A stretch of 64,000 nucleotides of DNA from an uncultured Clostridia bacterium (GTDB lineage Bacteria; Bacillota; Clostridia; Peptostreptococcales; Anaerovoracaceae). Where the stretch lies: NCBI GenBank assembly GCA_934278925.1, contig CAKQWJ010000009.1:1-64000 (forward strand), written 5' to 3'. The position numbers and the translations under genes were made by a program. The notes below the pieces were generated by a model. The model was not told the DNA's origin. It saw only the letters and a list, made by a program, of their open reading frames with translations, and did not search any database. This document shows, in pieces, positions 1-7,282 of the stretch. The stretch's first letter is position 1. Each line of letters begins with the position of its first letter.

Positions 1-306
1 GGCTGTAACTGTGGAAACTGTCATATTACCATATCTTCCAATGGAGATATTATGGCATGCAGAAGGGTGACAGACAGTAAAGTGGCCAATATTTTTGAAG
101 ACCGACTGGCAGACGTCTGGATCTGTCAGATGGAAAAATACAGAGATTACGATAAATTTGTAAAATGCAGCAAATGTGAACTTAAGGCATGGTGCCGTGG
201 ATGTCCGGCAGTTGCCAATGGAACAAGCGGTAACTTTTATGGGGCAGATCCACAGTGCTGGAAGACAAGAAATGAGATTACCGGGGAAATATTGGAGGAG
301 CGATAA
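1..306 (+). CDS. Radical SAM/SPASM protein, C-terminal fragment (5' end outside window)
   Basis: Reading frame 1 is open from the first base to the TAA at 304-306, so the gene enters the window already in progress. An internal ATG at 52 is not the real start, because cysteine-rich coding sequence runs above it. The visible 101 residues form a SPASM domain: an N-terminal GCNCGNC cluster with the typical NGDIMACR turn, then CSKCELKAWCRGCP and a final Cys near PQCW. Such domains bind one or two auxiliary 4Fe-4S clusters in enzymes that modify peptides or proteins. The catalytic SAM-binding CxxxCxxC part must lie upstream, so the substrate cannot be inferred. The next gene starts 1 base after the stop, suggesting a shared operon with the ferredoxin-like, macrodomain and sirtuin genes. 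Confidence 0.8.
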   Translation, partial: GCNCGNCHITISSNGDIMACRRVTDSKVANIFEDRLADVWICQMEKYRDYDKFVKCSKCELKAWCRGCPAVANGTSGNFYGADPQCWKTRNEITGEILEER

Positions 307-307
307 A

Positions 308-919
308 ATGGATTTACAAACATGTTTAAAGAAGATGCAGTTGGTGGGAGTGCTTGCGTTTGCAACAGTGGACAGTGAAGGAGCACCACAGATACGGAAT
401 ATCAGTGCGATTCATTATGAGCCGGATGCACTCTATTTTTTCACCGCCAGAGGTAAAAATTTTTGTAAAGAATTAATGGAAGATGGCAGGGTTCAGATTC
501 TTGCTTATACCAAATACAAAGAAATGATTCGTTTGTCAGGAAAGGCTTACGCAGTAGCAGAGAATGAACAGAAAAAATGGATGGATATCATTTTTGAAGA
601 ACAGCCGTACCTTGCGAATGTATATCCGGGAGATACACGAGAAATCGGAATTATTTTCTGTATTGATCAGGCGGAAGTGGAGTATTTTAATCTTGGCGTA
701 AATCCAATTTTCCGGGAGACATATATTCTGGGGAATGTTAATATAAAAGAAAAAGGATATTACATAACGGAATCCTGTATCGGCTGCGGGACATGTATGA
801 AACATTGTCCGCAGAAGTGTATTGAGAAGGGAAATCCTTTAGTCATCCGGCAGGAGCACTGTCTGCACTGTGGAAACTGTTATGAAAAATGTCCGGTGAA
901 GGCGGTAATCCGAAAATGA
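308..919 (+). CDS. Pyridoxamine 5'-phosphate oxidase-like flavin domain fused to a 2x[4Fe-4S] ferredoxin
   Basis: This 203-residue protein has two parts. Residues 1 to about 135 resemble the split-barrel flavin-binding fold of the pyridoxamine phosphate oxidase family (FATVDSEGAPQIRN, then a YFFTARGKNF turn). Residues about 150-203 carry two ferredoxin motifs, CIGCGTCMKHCPQKC and CLHCGNCYEKCPVK. The family reaction is flavin-dependent reduction of an unknown substrate, with electrons relayed by the clusters. I chose the ATG at 308, which follows the upstream stop by 1 base; a longer frame back to 176 overlaps the SPASM gene in another frame and is not credible. The stop overlaps the next gene start (ATGA at 916-919), so translation is probably coupled to the macrodomain gene. 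Confidence 0.8.
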   Translation: MDLQTCLKKMQLVGVLAFATVDSEGAPQIRNISAIHYEPDALYFFTARGKNFCKELMEDGRVQILAYTKYKEMIRLSGKAYAVAENEQKKWMDIIFEEQPYLANVYPGDTREIGIIFCIDQAEVEYFNLGVNPIFRETYILGNVNIKEKGYYITESCIGCGTCMKHCPQKCIEKGNPLVIRQEHCLHCGNCYEKCPVKAVIRK

Positions 920-1689
920 ATCAGAATGACAGAAGGAAATATTTAATTAAGGGATTGCTGAAAGAGCGACCGGAATATGAGAATTTGCAGATTCCGGCCG
1001 ATGCAGGTGAGCAGAAAATACTGCTCCGATCCCTTATGAATATAAGAATGCCGGGGGAACCGGATCCTGCATTTTTGCAGATTCAGGATGCGTACCTTTC
1101 GGAAGAAAATGAGAAGAAAGGGATTGTCGCTCTTGCAGATATGGAGGAGATACAGCCGGATCTTTATATCTGGAAGGGCGACATTACAAGACTTGGAGTG
1201 GGAGCAATCGTAAATGCAGCCAACAGCGGTATGACAGGCTGCTACCGGCCTTGCCATAATTGTATCGATAATTGCATTCATACCTATGCAGGAATTCAGC
1301 TTCGAAACTATTGCAGCAATATGATGATGAAGCAGAGTCATGAAGAACCGACAGGGCAGGCAAAGATTACCCCCGCATTCAATCTGCCCTGTGATTACGT
1401 GATTCATACAGTTGGCCCGATTGTGCAGGGAAAGCTGACGAAGGAACACGAGCGTTTACTGATATCCTGCTATGAATCGTGTCTAAGGATAGCGGAAGAG
1501 AATGAAGTGAAGAGTATTGCTTTTTGCTGCATCTCAACCGGTGTGTTTATGTTCCCAAATAAAAGAGCGGCCGAGCTTGCAGTACAGACAGTAAAGCAAT
1601 ATAAGGAAAAGACAAAATCAAAGATAAAGGTGATATTTAATGTTTTTAAAGAGGAAGATGAACGACTCTACAGACAGTTACTCAGATAA
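916..1689 (+). CDS. Macrodomain protein-ADP-ribose hydrolase, zinc-type, partner of the class M sirtuin
   Basis: The 257-residue product is a macrodomain protein. From about residue 90 it shows the ADP-ribose-binding signature GDITRLGVGAIVNAANS, followed by a Cys/His-rich segment (GCYRPCHNCIDNCIH) like that of the zinc-containing macrodomains that travel with class M sirtuins. Later it has YVIHTVGPIV and CCISTGVFMFPN, which form the second phosphate-binding loop. Known members remove ADP-ribose placed on a carrier protein by the sirtuin. The ATG at 916 overlaps the upstream stop; an in-frame ATG at 889 would add nine residues and is less likely. The sirtuin gene overlaps its end by about 50 bases, which supports joint expression. 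The lipoate-protein ligase and GcvH-like genes usual in other SirTM operons are not visible here. Confidence 0.85.
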   Translation: MNQNDRRKYLIKGLLKERPEYENLQIPADAGEQKILLRSLMNIRMPGEPDPAFLQIQDAYLSEENEKKGIVALADMEEIQPDLYIWKGDITRLGVGAIVNAANSGMTGCYRPCHNCIDNCIHTYAGIQLRNYCSNMMMKQSHEEPTGQAKITPAFNLPCDYVIHTVGPIVQGKLTKEHERLLISCYESCLRIAEENEVKSIAFCCISTGVFMFPNKRAAELAVQTVKQYKEKTKSKIKVIFNVFKEEDERLYRQLLR

Positions 1690-2554
1690 GATTTTACAGA
1701 TAAAAGAGAAAATCGGGGAAGCAGACGCTGTCGTAATAGGAGCAGGTGCGGGATTTTCAACATCAGCCGGCTTTGCGTATACCGGTGAAAGATTCGAAAA
1801 ATATTTTTCGGATTTTAGAAAGAAATATGGATTTTCCGATATGTATTCGGGCGGTTTCTATCCATATAGAACATTAGAAAAATATTGGGGATACTGGTGC
1901 AGATATATCTATATTAATCGATATATGGATGCGCCCAAACCGGTATATCAGGACCTGTATGAGCTGGTGAAAGAGAAGGATTATTTTGTATTGACGACAA
2001 ATGTGGATCATTGTTTCCGGAAGGCCGGCTTTGATAAAAACAGATTGTTTTATACACAGGGGGATTACGGTTTGTTTCAATGCAGCGTGCCTTGCCGTAA
2101 GGAAACCTATGACAACGAGGAAACCATTAAAAAAATGGTGCTTAGTCAGGGGTTCCGGATTGAAGATGGAGAACTGCAAAAACCGGAAGACGGAGAAATA
2201 AAGCTTGCGGTTCCGACCGGTCTGATTCCGTATTGCCCGCGCTGCGGCAAGCCGATGAGCATGAACCTCAGATCGGATGAGACGTTTGTGGAAGATGAGG
2301 GATGGCACCGGGCAGCAGAACGGTACAAGAAATTTATAAAGGACCATAAAAAGCAGAAAATAGTGTTCCTTGAACTCGGCGTAGGATATAATACCCCCGG
2401 TATTATAAAATATCCGTTTTGGCAGATGACAAACGCGTATCAACACGCATCTTATGTGTGTCTGAACCGGGGCGAAGCATATGCACCGGAAGAAATAAGG
2501 AGAAAGTCTGTCTGCATGAATGAAGATATCGGAGAAATCTTGAAAGACCTGTAG
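1640..2554 (+). CDS. Class M sirtuin (SirTM-like protein ADP-ribosyltransferase)
   Basis: This 304-residue protein has the sirtuin Rossmann start GAGAGFSTSAG (about residues 31-41). In place of the canonical TQNIDGLH it has TTNVDHC, and in place of the HG catalytic motif it has QGDYGLFQC. Loss of the usual deacylase histidine is a hallmark of the SirTM group, which ADP-ribosylates lipoylated carrier proteins rather than deacetylating lysines. A CPRCGKP motif near residue 195 with an upstream Cys pair suggests a zinc-binding module. The ATG at 1640 has a well-placed AAAGGTGA; the ATG at 1658 has GAGGAAG too close to it. The gene overlaps the macrodomain gene. The acceptor protein is unknown; upstream redox genes suggest a link to redox or cofactor metabolism, but that is inference. 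Confidence 0.82.
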   Translation: MFLKRKMNDSTDSYSDKILQIKEKIGEADAVVIGAGAGFSTSAGFAYTGERFEKYFSDFRKKYGFSDMYSGGFYPYRTLEKYWGYWCRYIYINRYMDAPKPVYQDLYELVKEKDYFVLTTNVDHCFRKAGFDKNRLFYTQGDYGLFQCSVPCRKETYDNEETIKKMVLSQGFRIEDGELQKPEDGEIKLAVPTGLIPYCPRCGKPMSMNLRSDETFVEDEGWHRAAERYKKFIKDHKKQKIVFLELGVGYNTPGIIKYPFWQMTNAYQHASYVCLNRGEAYAPEEIRRKSVCMNEDIGEILKDL

Positions 2555-2680
2555 TCTTGCCGGACTGATTTGAAAGGAGTTTAAGAATCAAATTACGCAA
2601 CAAGAGCATTGGATGCTTCAAATGCAATCCAATGTTCTTTTCCAATTGACATCCTTGCCGGAACATGTGAAGAATAAAAA

Positions 2681-2724
2681 ATGATTGCGAAATGATTGCG
2701 GTTCGCAATCAAAAAAGATATAAT
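2681..2724 (+). promoter_or_regulatory. Promoter and likely operator of the toxin-antitoxin pair
   Basis: A -10 box TATAAT lies at 2719-2724. The matching -35 region TTGCGG (2696-2701, 17-base spacer) sits inside an inverted repeat GATTGCG-GTT-CGCAATC (2694-2710). A further direct copy of GATTGCG is at 2683-2689. Overlap of a repeated operator-like element with the core promoter is typical of autoregulated type II toxin-antitoxin operons. The rest of the 2555-2747 gap shows no gene. Confidence 0.6.
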
Positions 2725-2747
2725 GAAAAAAAGAGGAGGTGACATCA

Positions 2748-3056
2748 ATGGCAAGAACTGCAAGTGTATTCGCACGTGTTGAACCTGAAGTGAAAGAACA
2801 GGCGGAGCTGGTACTCGATCGACTCGGTATTCCAATGTCCAATGCAGTGGGAATGTTTCTGAGACAGATTGTACTTCAAAGAGGAATTCCTTTTGAAATG
2901 AAACTTCCATCCTTTGAAGAGCCGGTTTCATATGGCTCTTTGACAAAAGAACAATTCAGTATAGAGATAGAGAAAGGGATGGAAGATATTAAGGCTGGCA
3001 GAGTGTATTCGGCGGATGAAGTAGAAGCAGAAATGAAACAGGAATTTGGTATATGA
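2748..3056 (+). CDS. relB: Type II antitoxin, RelB/DinJ family
   Basis: This 102-residue protein has an N-terminal ribbon-helix-helix of the RelB/DinJ type (RTASVFARVEPEVKEQAE, then LGIPMSNAVGMFLRQI). The acidic, flexible C-terminal half probably wraps the toxin. In such systems the antitoxin neutralises the toxin and represses the operon through the ribbon-helix-helix. The ATG at 2748 follows a strong AGGAGGTG; an in-frame GTG at 2739 lies inside that ribosome binding site and is rejected. The stop overlaps the toxin start by four bases (ATGA), giving translational coupling with antitoxin first, the usual order. The gattgcg repeats in the promoter are the natural candidate binding sites. Confidence 0.85.
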   Translation: MARTASVFARVEPEVKEQAELVLDRLGIPMSNAVGMFLRQIVLQRGIPFEMKLPSFEEPVSYGSLTKEQFSIEIEKGMEDIKAGRVYSADEVEAEMKQEFGI

Positions 3057-3391
3057 AGTATAAGGTGACGTATACAGCAGGGGCAAAGAAGGATTTACGA
3101 AATATTTTCAGATATATTTCAGAAAAATTGTTATCAACCCAGAATGCTGTAGGACAGACTGAACGGATTATGGCTGCTATTCGAAGCTTGGATACCATGC
3201 CAAAAAGAAATCGCCTTTATGAGGAAGAACCATGGCACAGCAGAGGACTTCGATTTTTCCCGGTCGATAATTATCTGGTGTTTTATAAGGTAGATGAAGA
3301 AACTGAAATGGTATATGTAGTGCGAATTATGTATAGTGGACGTGATATTCATAAACTGTTACGGCAAACAGAAGACGTTTCGGGAACTTAA
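3053..3391 (+). CDS. Type II toxin, RelE/ParE superfamily
   Basis: The 112-residue basic protein has the RelE/ParE fold signature. It begins with an N-terminal strand YKVTYTAGAKKDLRNIFRYI, continues with a helical hairpin, and ends with the strands GLRFFPVDNYLVFYKVDEE and VYVVRIMYSGRDIHKLL. The C-terminal RxMYSGRD pattern is typical of this superfamily. RelE members cut mRNA on the ribosome and ParE members poison gyrase; the sequence alone does not decide between them. It is translationally coupled to the antitoxin. Length and reading frame are intact, so the module is probably functional. Confidence 0.85.
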   Translation: MKYKVTYTAGAKKDLRNIFRYISEKLLSTQNAVGQTERIMAAIRSLDTMPKRNRLYEEEPWHSRGLRFFPVDNYLVFYKVDEETEMVYVVRIMYSGRDIHKLLRQTEDVSGT

Positions 3392-3435
3392 AAGTGAAGG
3401 CCCTTTTACCGAGAGGCGTTGATATACTACGACTA

Positions 3436-3467
3436 TTGACATGCAACATGCAATTAGCTAATATAAT
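3436..3467 (+). promoter_or_regulatory. Promoter of the small anchored protein
   Basis: A perfect TTGACA is at 3436-3441. Two candidate -10 boxes follow: TAATAT at 3459-3464 (17-base spacer) and TATAAT at 3462-3467 (20-base spacer). The gene starts about 40 bases further on after AGGGTGGGA. Confidence 0.6.
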
Positions 3468-3505
3468 TGAGACTAGCGTTGATGAAGAACAATTAGGGTG
3501 GGAAC

Positions 3506-3880
3506 ATGAACAAAAAGTGGCTTTTAGTAATCCTGTTGATTGCATCGGTATCGTTTAATTTTGTTTTGTTAACGCTGCCGGAATCCCCGAAGGATACGCC
3601 GGTTGGTACGTATCAGGCAGTTGTGGATGACGTTGATGTTATCATAGTTATTGAAAGCGATGGTAATTATTGCATCTATAAACCGAACGATTCGGTTATA
3701 CAGAAAGGCAAGTATACCGAAAAAGAAAACGTGTTGACGTTGGATGGTAATGCCAAAGACATAATGTACCATTCCGATGAGGATATCATTTATAACCTCG
3801 AGAAGAAGTCCCTGGCGGTATTTAAGCGCGAAAGCAAAATGCCGACATACGTAGGACTGGATGATTCCGAGCTGGAGTAA
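3506..3880 (+). CDS. Small membrane-anchored or secreted protein of unknown function
   Basis: I do not recognise a named family. The 124-residue product starts with a short positive segment and a hydrophobic helix (residues 5-23, WLLVILLIASVSFNFVLL), which could be an uncleaved signal anchor. The remainder is acidic and rich in beta-type alternation (GTYQAV, VIIVIESDGNYCIYK, GKYTEKENVLTLDG), like small extracytoplasmic beta-barrel domains. There is no lipobox cysteine after the helix. A good promoter precedes it and a strong hairpin terminator follows at 3924, so it is probably a one-gene unit. Confidence 0.55.
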   Translation: MNKKWLLVILLIASVSFNFVLLTLPESPKDTPVGTYQAVVDDVDVIIVIESDGNYCIYKPNDSVIQKGKYTEKENVLTLDGNAKDIMYHSDEDIIYNLEKKSLAVFKRESKMPTYVGLDDSELE

Positions 3881-3923
3881 ATGAGCGAGTCTATGAAATA
3901 GGTTCGCAGCACAGACAGACAAG

Positions 3924-3973
3924 CAGACCCGTGATTTCGAAGTTCGAAGTCGTGGGTCTGCTTTTGCTTTTTT
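3924..3973 (+). terminator. Rho-independent terminator of the small anchored protein gene
   Basis: The arms CAGACCCGTGATTTCGAA and TTCGAAGTCGTGGGTCTG pair over 18 positions with three G-U pairs. They are followed by the T-rich run CTTTTGCTTTTTT. Confidence 0.8.
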
Positions 3974-4087
3974 CTGTGGTACAATATACGTATTGCAAAA
4001 GAAATTCATAGCGGCGAGAATTATATTACCGTTTTTTCGCTGGCGAAGAATACGGATATCAGCGCCGAGATTTACCCCTATTACAAA

Positions 4088-4579
4088 ATGATCGTTGTCG
4101 CAGCCGGAAGCCTGGAGGTGTATGGAAATGATGGTTTTACCCGAAAACTGGAAACCGGGGACAGCATCGTGACGTTGACGGACACGCCGATGGGCATGCG
4201 AACGTCAGAAGGAACCGTTTATACCGAAGTATCAGTAAGAAAGGATGACACTATGAACGAATTAATTAAAGCCGGAGAGGTTTTTCGATTGGCAGAGCTT
4301 GTGCCGTATGCGGATGGCAAAATTGTAAATATGGATGTGGTGCACAACGATAAAATGAAGTTCGTTGTCATGGCGTTTGACGAGGGAACCGGGCTGTCGG
4401 AACATGCCGCTCCCGGGGAGGCAATCATATTCGCGCTGGATGGCGAGGGGGTCATCGGCTACGAGGGCGAGGAACATCCGATTCAAGCCGGTGAGAACTT
4501 CCGCTTTGCGAAAGGCGGGCTGCATTCGGTAAAAGCAACGAAGAAATTTAAGATGGCACTTCTTCTTACGTTGGAATAA
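4088..4579 (+). CDS. Cupin-domain protein, probably 5'-truncated
   Basis: The first usable ATG gives a 163-residue double cupin-like protein. Characteristic turns are GSLEVYGNDGF, ETGDSIVTLTDTP, LDGEGVIGYEGEEHPIQAGENF and FAKGGLHSVKA. Cupins bind a metal or small ligand in a beta barrel; no catalytic role can be assigned. The family-like reading continues in frame above the ATG (IAKEIHSGENYITVFSLAKNTDISAEIYP, shown as separate words IAKEIHSGENY, ITVFSLAKNT and DISAEIYP) to about 3989. No ATG, GTG or TTG is found before an in-frame stop near 3933, and the region directly abuts the upstream terminator. The gene may therefore have lost its start by a deletion. Translation from 4088 would give a protein lacking its first strands. 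Confidence 0.6.
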   Translation: MIVVAAGSLEVYGNDGFTRKLETGDSIVTLTDTPMGMRTSEGTVYTEVSVRKDDTMNELIKAGEVFRLAELVPYADGKIVNMDVVHNDKMKFVVMAFDEGTGLSEHAAPGEAIIFALDGEGVIGYEGEEHPIQAGENFRFAKGGLHSVKATKKFKMALLLTLE

Positions 4580-4600
4580 GAACTTCCGAGGAGCGATGGT

Positions 4601-5083
4601 ATGGACAACAAGACGGAGAAAATCAATCAGAATAATATTGTGGATAGTTTTGTTAAAACTGATGACATCTTAAAAGATATGTGTGGGATTATCGAGTCCT
4701 CACAAAAAGCAGCGTACCGGGCGGTCAACACAACGCTGATACAGAGAAACTGGCTTCTTGGTTATAGAATTGCAAGTGAAGAATTGCAGGGCGAGGATAG
4801 AGCGAAATATGGAGCTGAAATTATAAAAAAGTTGGCAAAAGAACTATCGGCTGAATATGGAAAAGGTTATACAAAGTCAAACTTATATAGTTTCTATTCT
4901 TTTTACAAGACCTATCCTGAGATTTTCCAGACACCGTCTGGAAAATCTGTTGGACTGTTGTCTTGGTCACACTATGCAGCATTATTACAAGTTAAAGACA
5001 AAGCTGCTCGTGATTGGTATGAGAAGGAAGCCGCAGAGCAGACTTGGAGTGTCCGCACTCTGCAACGAAACATTTCTTCCTAG
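4601..5083 (+). pseudogene. yhcG: yhcG-type (DUF1016) nuclease gene, N-terminal fragment
   Basis: The 160-residue frame encodes the DUF1016 N-terminal domain (YRAVNTTLIQRNWLLGYRI, AKYGAEIIKKLAKELSAEYGKGY, LYSFYSFYKTYPEIFQ, SWSHYAALLQVKDKAARDWYEKEA, WSVRTLQRNISS). It then ends at an in-frame TAG at 5081-5083. Intact relatives are about 330-350 residues and continue into a PD-(D/E)XK nuclease domain. After the TAG the same frame resumes the family sequence at NTDFTESDLEKS, so a block of roughly 60 residues appears to have been lost between the two parts. YhcG relatives are found in DNA-processing and defence contexts. This copy is also split by an insertion sequence at 5455 and is unlikely to be functional. 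Confidence 0.85.
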
Positions 5084-5454
5084 AATACAGATTTTACCGA
5101 GAGTGACCTGGAGAAAAGCATTCTCTCCAATCTGCAGAATTTCTTGATGGAACTGGGAAAGGGATATGCTTTTGTGGCAAGGCAACAGCATATCCATACG
5201 GAGAAGCAGGACTATTACATCGACCTCGTGTTTTACAATTACATACTGAAATGCTTTGTCCTCATCGACCTGAAGACAGAGAAGATTACGCATCAAGATG
5301 TGGGACAGATGGACATGTATATTCGCATGTACGATGAACTGAAGCGCAGCGAAGGAGATAACCCAACAATCGGTATTGTACTTTGCTCCGATAACGATGA
5401 CGATATCGCCCGCTATTCTGTTATGCACGGTAATGAACAGTTATTTGCTTCCAA
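5084..5454 (+). pseudogene. yhcG: yhcG-type gene, nuclease-domain fragment up to the insertion sequence
   Basis: In frame with the N-terminal fragment, this stretch encodes the PD-(D/E)XK nuclease half. It carries LMELGKGYAFVARQQHIH, DYYIDLVFYN, FVLIDLKTEKITHQDVGQMDMYIRMYDE and IGIVLCSDNDDDIARYSVMHGNEQLFAS. The likely catalytic residues are the Asp of YYIDL and the Asp and Lys of LIDLK. An ATG at 5144 could restart translation, reading across the IS end to a stop at 5491 with a foreign tail. The family sequence breaks off exactly at the target duplication TTCCAA (5449-5454) and resumes at 7283. Confidence 0.85.
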
Positions 5455-5480
5455 CCTGGATTCCCGCGAATCCACACTAG
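5455..5480 (+). repeat. Left terminal inverted repeat of the IS
   Basis: The end begins CCTGGATTCCCG and finishes CCACACTAG. Its outer half is itself a small palindrome (TGGATTC-CCGC-GAATCCA). It pairs with the right end at 7257-7282 over 22 of 26 positions. Confidence 0.9.
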
Positions 5481-5540
5481 TTTACCGCTAACTATACAGC
5501 CTGAAACCCTTGAAAATATTGAATTTAACCGCATTTTAAC

Positions 5541-5583
5541 TTGTCACCCCGTTCATAGTGTGGTATAATATAACCACACTATG
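5541..5583 (+). promoter_or_regulatory. Transposase promoter overlapped by a palindrome
   Basis: A -35 box TTGTCA (5541-5546) and -10 box TATAAT (5564-5569) are 17 bases apart. A 10-bp inverted repeat CATAGTGTGG / CCACACTATG (5554-5563 and 5574-5583) brackets the -10 box. It shares CCACACTA with the inner part of both IS ends, so transposase or a host factor binding the ends could also repress this promoter. Confidence 0.7.
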
Positions 5584-5594
5584 GAGGAAGCAAA

Positions 5595-7229
5595 ATGTCC
5601 AGTATCATCAAAAGATTAGACAATCGAACCGGCATCACATATGTTTACGAATCAACTTCGTATTGGGACAAGGAAAAGAAACAACCTCGTTCCAAGCGAG
5701 TCCTGATTGGCAAACTTGATCCGGATACAGGCAAGGTCGTACCGACCGATGGCCGCGGCAAACGCCGCAAAGAACGGCTGCAGCGGGAATCCGATACAAT
5801 TCCTGCAAAGCAAGGACCTGTCCCTGCATTACGAACCGAGAGAGTATTCTATGGAGCGACCTATCTGTTTGATCAGATTGGCGAACTCACAGGTATTCAA
5901 GAAGATTTAAAGTCCTGTTTCCCGGATACATATAAGCAGATACTCTCGATCGCATATTATCTGATCCTTGAAGATGAGAACCCCCTGTACAGGTTCAGCA
6001 AGTGGGCCAAGCTCCACCGACATCCGTACGGCAAAGATATCTCTTCCCAGAGGTCCAGCGAATTATTCCAAAGCATCACCGAGGAACAGAAGATGAAGTT
6101 CTTCCGCCTTCAGGGAAAACGTAGATCCGAGAAGGAGTACTGGGCATACGACACGACATCGATTTCCAGTTATTCTGAGACTCTTCGTCAGGTCAAGTAC
6201 GGCAAAAACAAGGACGGAGATCGTCTGCCTCAAATCAATCTTGCCATACTGTTCGGTGAGGAGTCGAATCTTCCGTTCTACTACAGAAAGCTAGCCGGGA
6301 ACATCCCGGACATCAAGACCATAAGAGAACTAGTTCGTGAGTTGGATGTCCTCGGATACAGCAAGACCAAGCTGGTCATGGATCGTGGATTCTGCAGTAC
6401 CGACAATATTAATGCGCTGTACAAGAATCACTACAAGTTCCTGCTCGGAGCATCGACAACACTTAAGTATGCCAAAGACTTTATCCGTGAGGTCGGCGAT
6501 ACCAAAGACCACTTCGAGTTCTATGACAACGACTTCGATTTGTACGTCTTCAGCAAAACCATTGCCTGGGATTATGAGCAGCAAAGACCGTACAAAGGTG
6601 ATATCATCCGTGAAGATCGCCGCATGTACCTGCATCTCTATTACAATCCCGAGAAACAGGTCGATGATGCGAAGAACTTCAACCGCAGAATGCTGCAGTA
6701 CCGTGAAGAGATACTGTCTGGACATCGCGTGCCGGAGCATGAAAAGGAATACCGGAAGTACTTTGAGATTAAGGAAACTCCTAAGCGCGGTATCTCAGTT
6801 ACATACCGTCAGGACAAGATAGATCAAGCTCATGAACGATACGGATTCTTCGTGCTTCTCAGCAATGAGGTCAAGGATCCGATTACAGCGTTGAAGCTAT
6901 ACCGGATGCGCGACATAGCTGAGAAGGCATTCTGGAACTATAAAGACCGCTTGAACCTTCGCAGAACACTGACTTCTTCGGAAAGTTCACTTGAAGGGAA
7001 GCTGTTTGTCGAATTTGTTGCTTTAATCTATTTGTCATACATTAACAAGAAGATGATAGACGGTCATTTATATTCAAAGTACACGATGCACGAGTTGCTT
7101 GATGAACTCGACGTCATAGAATGTTATCTGGAGCCCGGAAAAGCCCCGGCGCAAGGCGAAGTCCTGATAAAACAGGAACAGCTGTATCGTGATCTTGGTG
7201 TTAAGCCATTGCTTGCTCGCCACAAGTAG
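5595..7229 (+). CDS. IS1634-family (IS4 superfamily) transposase
   Basis: This 544-residue DDE transposase occupies nearly the whole element. Likely catalytic residues are Asp186 (WAYDTTSISSYS), Asp263 (LVMDRGFCS) and Glu443 (RMRDIAEKAFW), with the long insertion before the Glu typical of the IS4 superfamily. The N-terminal segment (SSIIKRLDNRTGITYVYEST, KVLIGKLDP-like) matches this family. The start ATG follows GGAGG by seven bases. Flanking ends and target duplication identify the mobile unit. The frame is complete, so activity is plausible. The protein would cut and paste the IS by recognising the CCTGGATTCCCG ends. Confidence 0.92.
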   Translation: MSSIIKRLDNRTGITYVYESTSYWDKEKKQPRSKRVLIGKLDPDTGKVVPTDGRGKRRKERLQRESDTIPAKQGPVPALRTERVFYGATYLFDQIGELTGIQEDLKSCFPDTYKQILSIAYYLILEDENPLYRFSKWAKLHRHPYGKDISSQRSSELFQSITEEQKMKFFRLQGKRRSEKEYWAYDTTSISSYSETLRQVKYGKNKDGDRLPQINLAILFGEESNLPFYYRKLAGNIPDIKTIRELVRELDVLGYSKTKLVMDRGFCSTDNINALYKNHYKFLLGASTTLKYAKDFIREVGDTKDHFEFYDNDFDLYVFSKTIAWDYEQQRPYKGDIIREDRRMYLHLYYNPEKQVDDAKNFNRRMLQYREEILSGHRVPEHEKEYRKYFEIKETPKRGISVTYRQDKIDQAHERYGFFVLLSNEVKDPITALKLYRMRDIAEKAFWNYKDRLNLRRTLTSSESSLEGKLFVEFVALIYLSYINKKMIDGHLYSKYTMHELLDELDVIECYLEPGKAPAQGEVLIKQEQLYRDLGVKPLLARHK

Positions 7230-7256
7230 CAATAGTTATTGCTGGATTCCTGAATG

Positions 7257-7282
7257 CTAGTGTGGTTATTCGGGAATCCAGG
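7257..7282 (-). repeat. Right terminal inverted repeat of the IS
   Basis: Read on the minus strand it begins CCTGGATTCCCG and ends CCACACTAG, matching the left end. Just inside it (7241-7256) lies a partner segment TGGATTCCTGAA that can pair with the terminal TTCGGGAATCCA. This end can therefore form a hairpin that may also stop transcription entering or leaving the element. Confidence 0.9.

Larger units (their letters stand above)
5455..7282 (+). mobile_element. IS1634-type insertion sequence inside the yhcG gene
   Basis: The element is 1828 bp. Its ends are 26-bp inverted repeats matching at 22 positions. It is flanked by a 6-bp direct repeat TTCCAA at 5449-5454 and 7283-7288. Removing the element and one TTCCAA copy joins ...QLFAS to KYKLYLP..., the continuous sequence expected for a YhcG protein, which fixes the boundaries. 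It carries one transposase gene. Family placement rests on the transposase (544 residues) and on the 5-6 bp duplications known for IS1634 elements. Ends and frame are intact, so it may still be mobile. Confidence 0.92.

Noticed and set aside
5081..5083. Recoded TAG (for example pyrrolysine or readthrough) in the yhcG-type gene
   Set aside because: About 60 conserved residues are missing exactly at this point and the gene is also cut by an IS, so a deletion junction is the simpler explanation.
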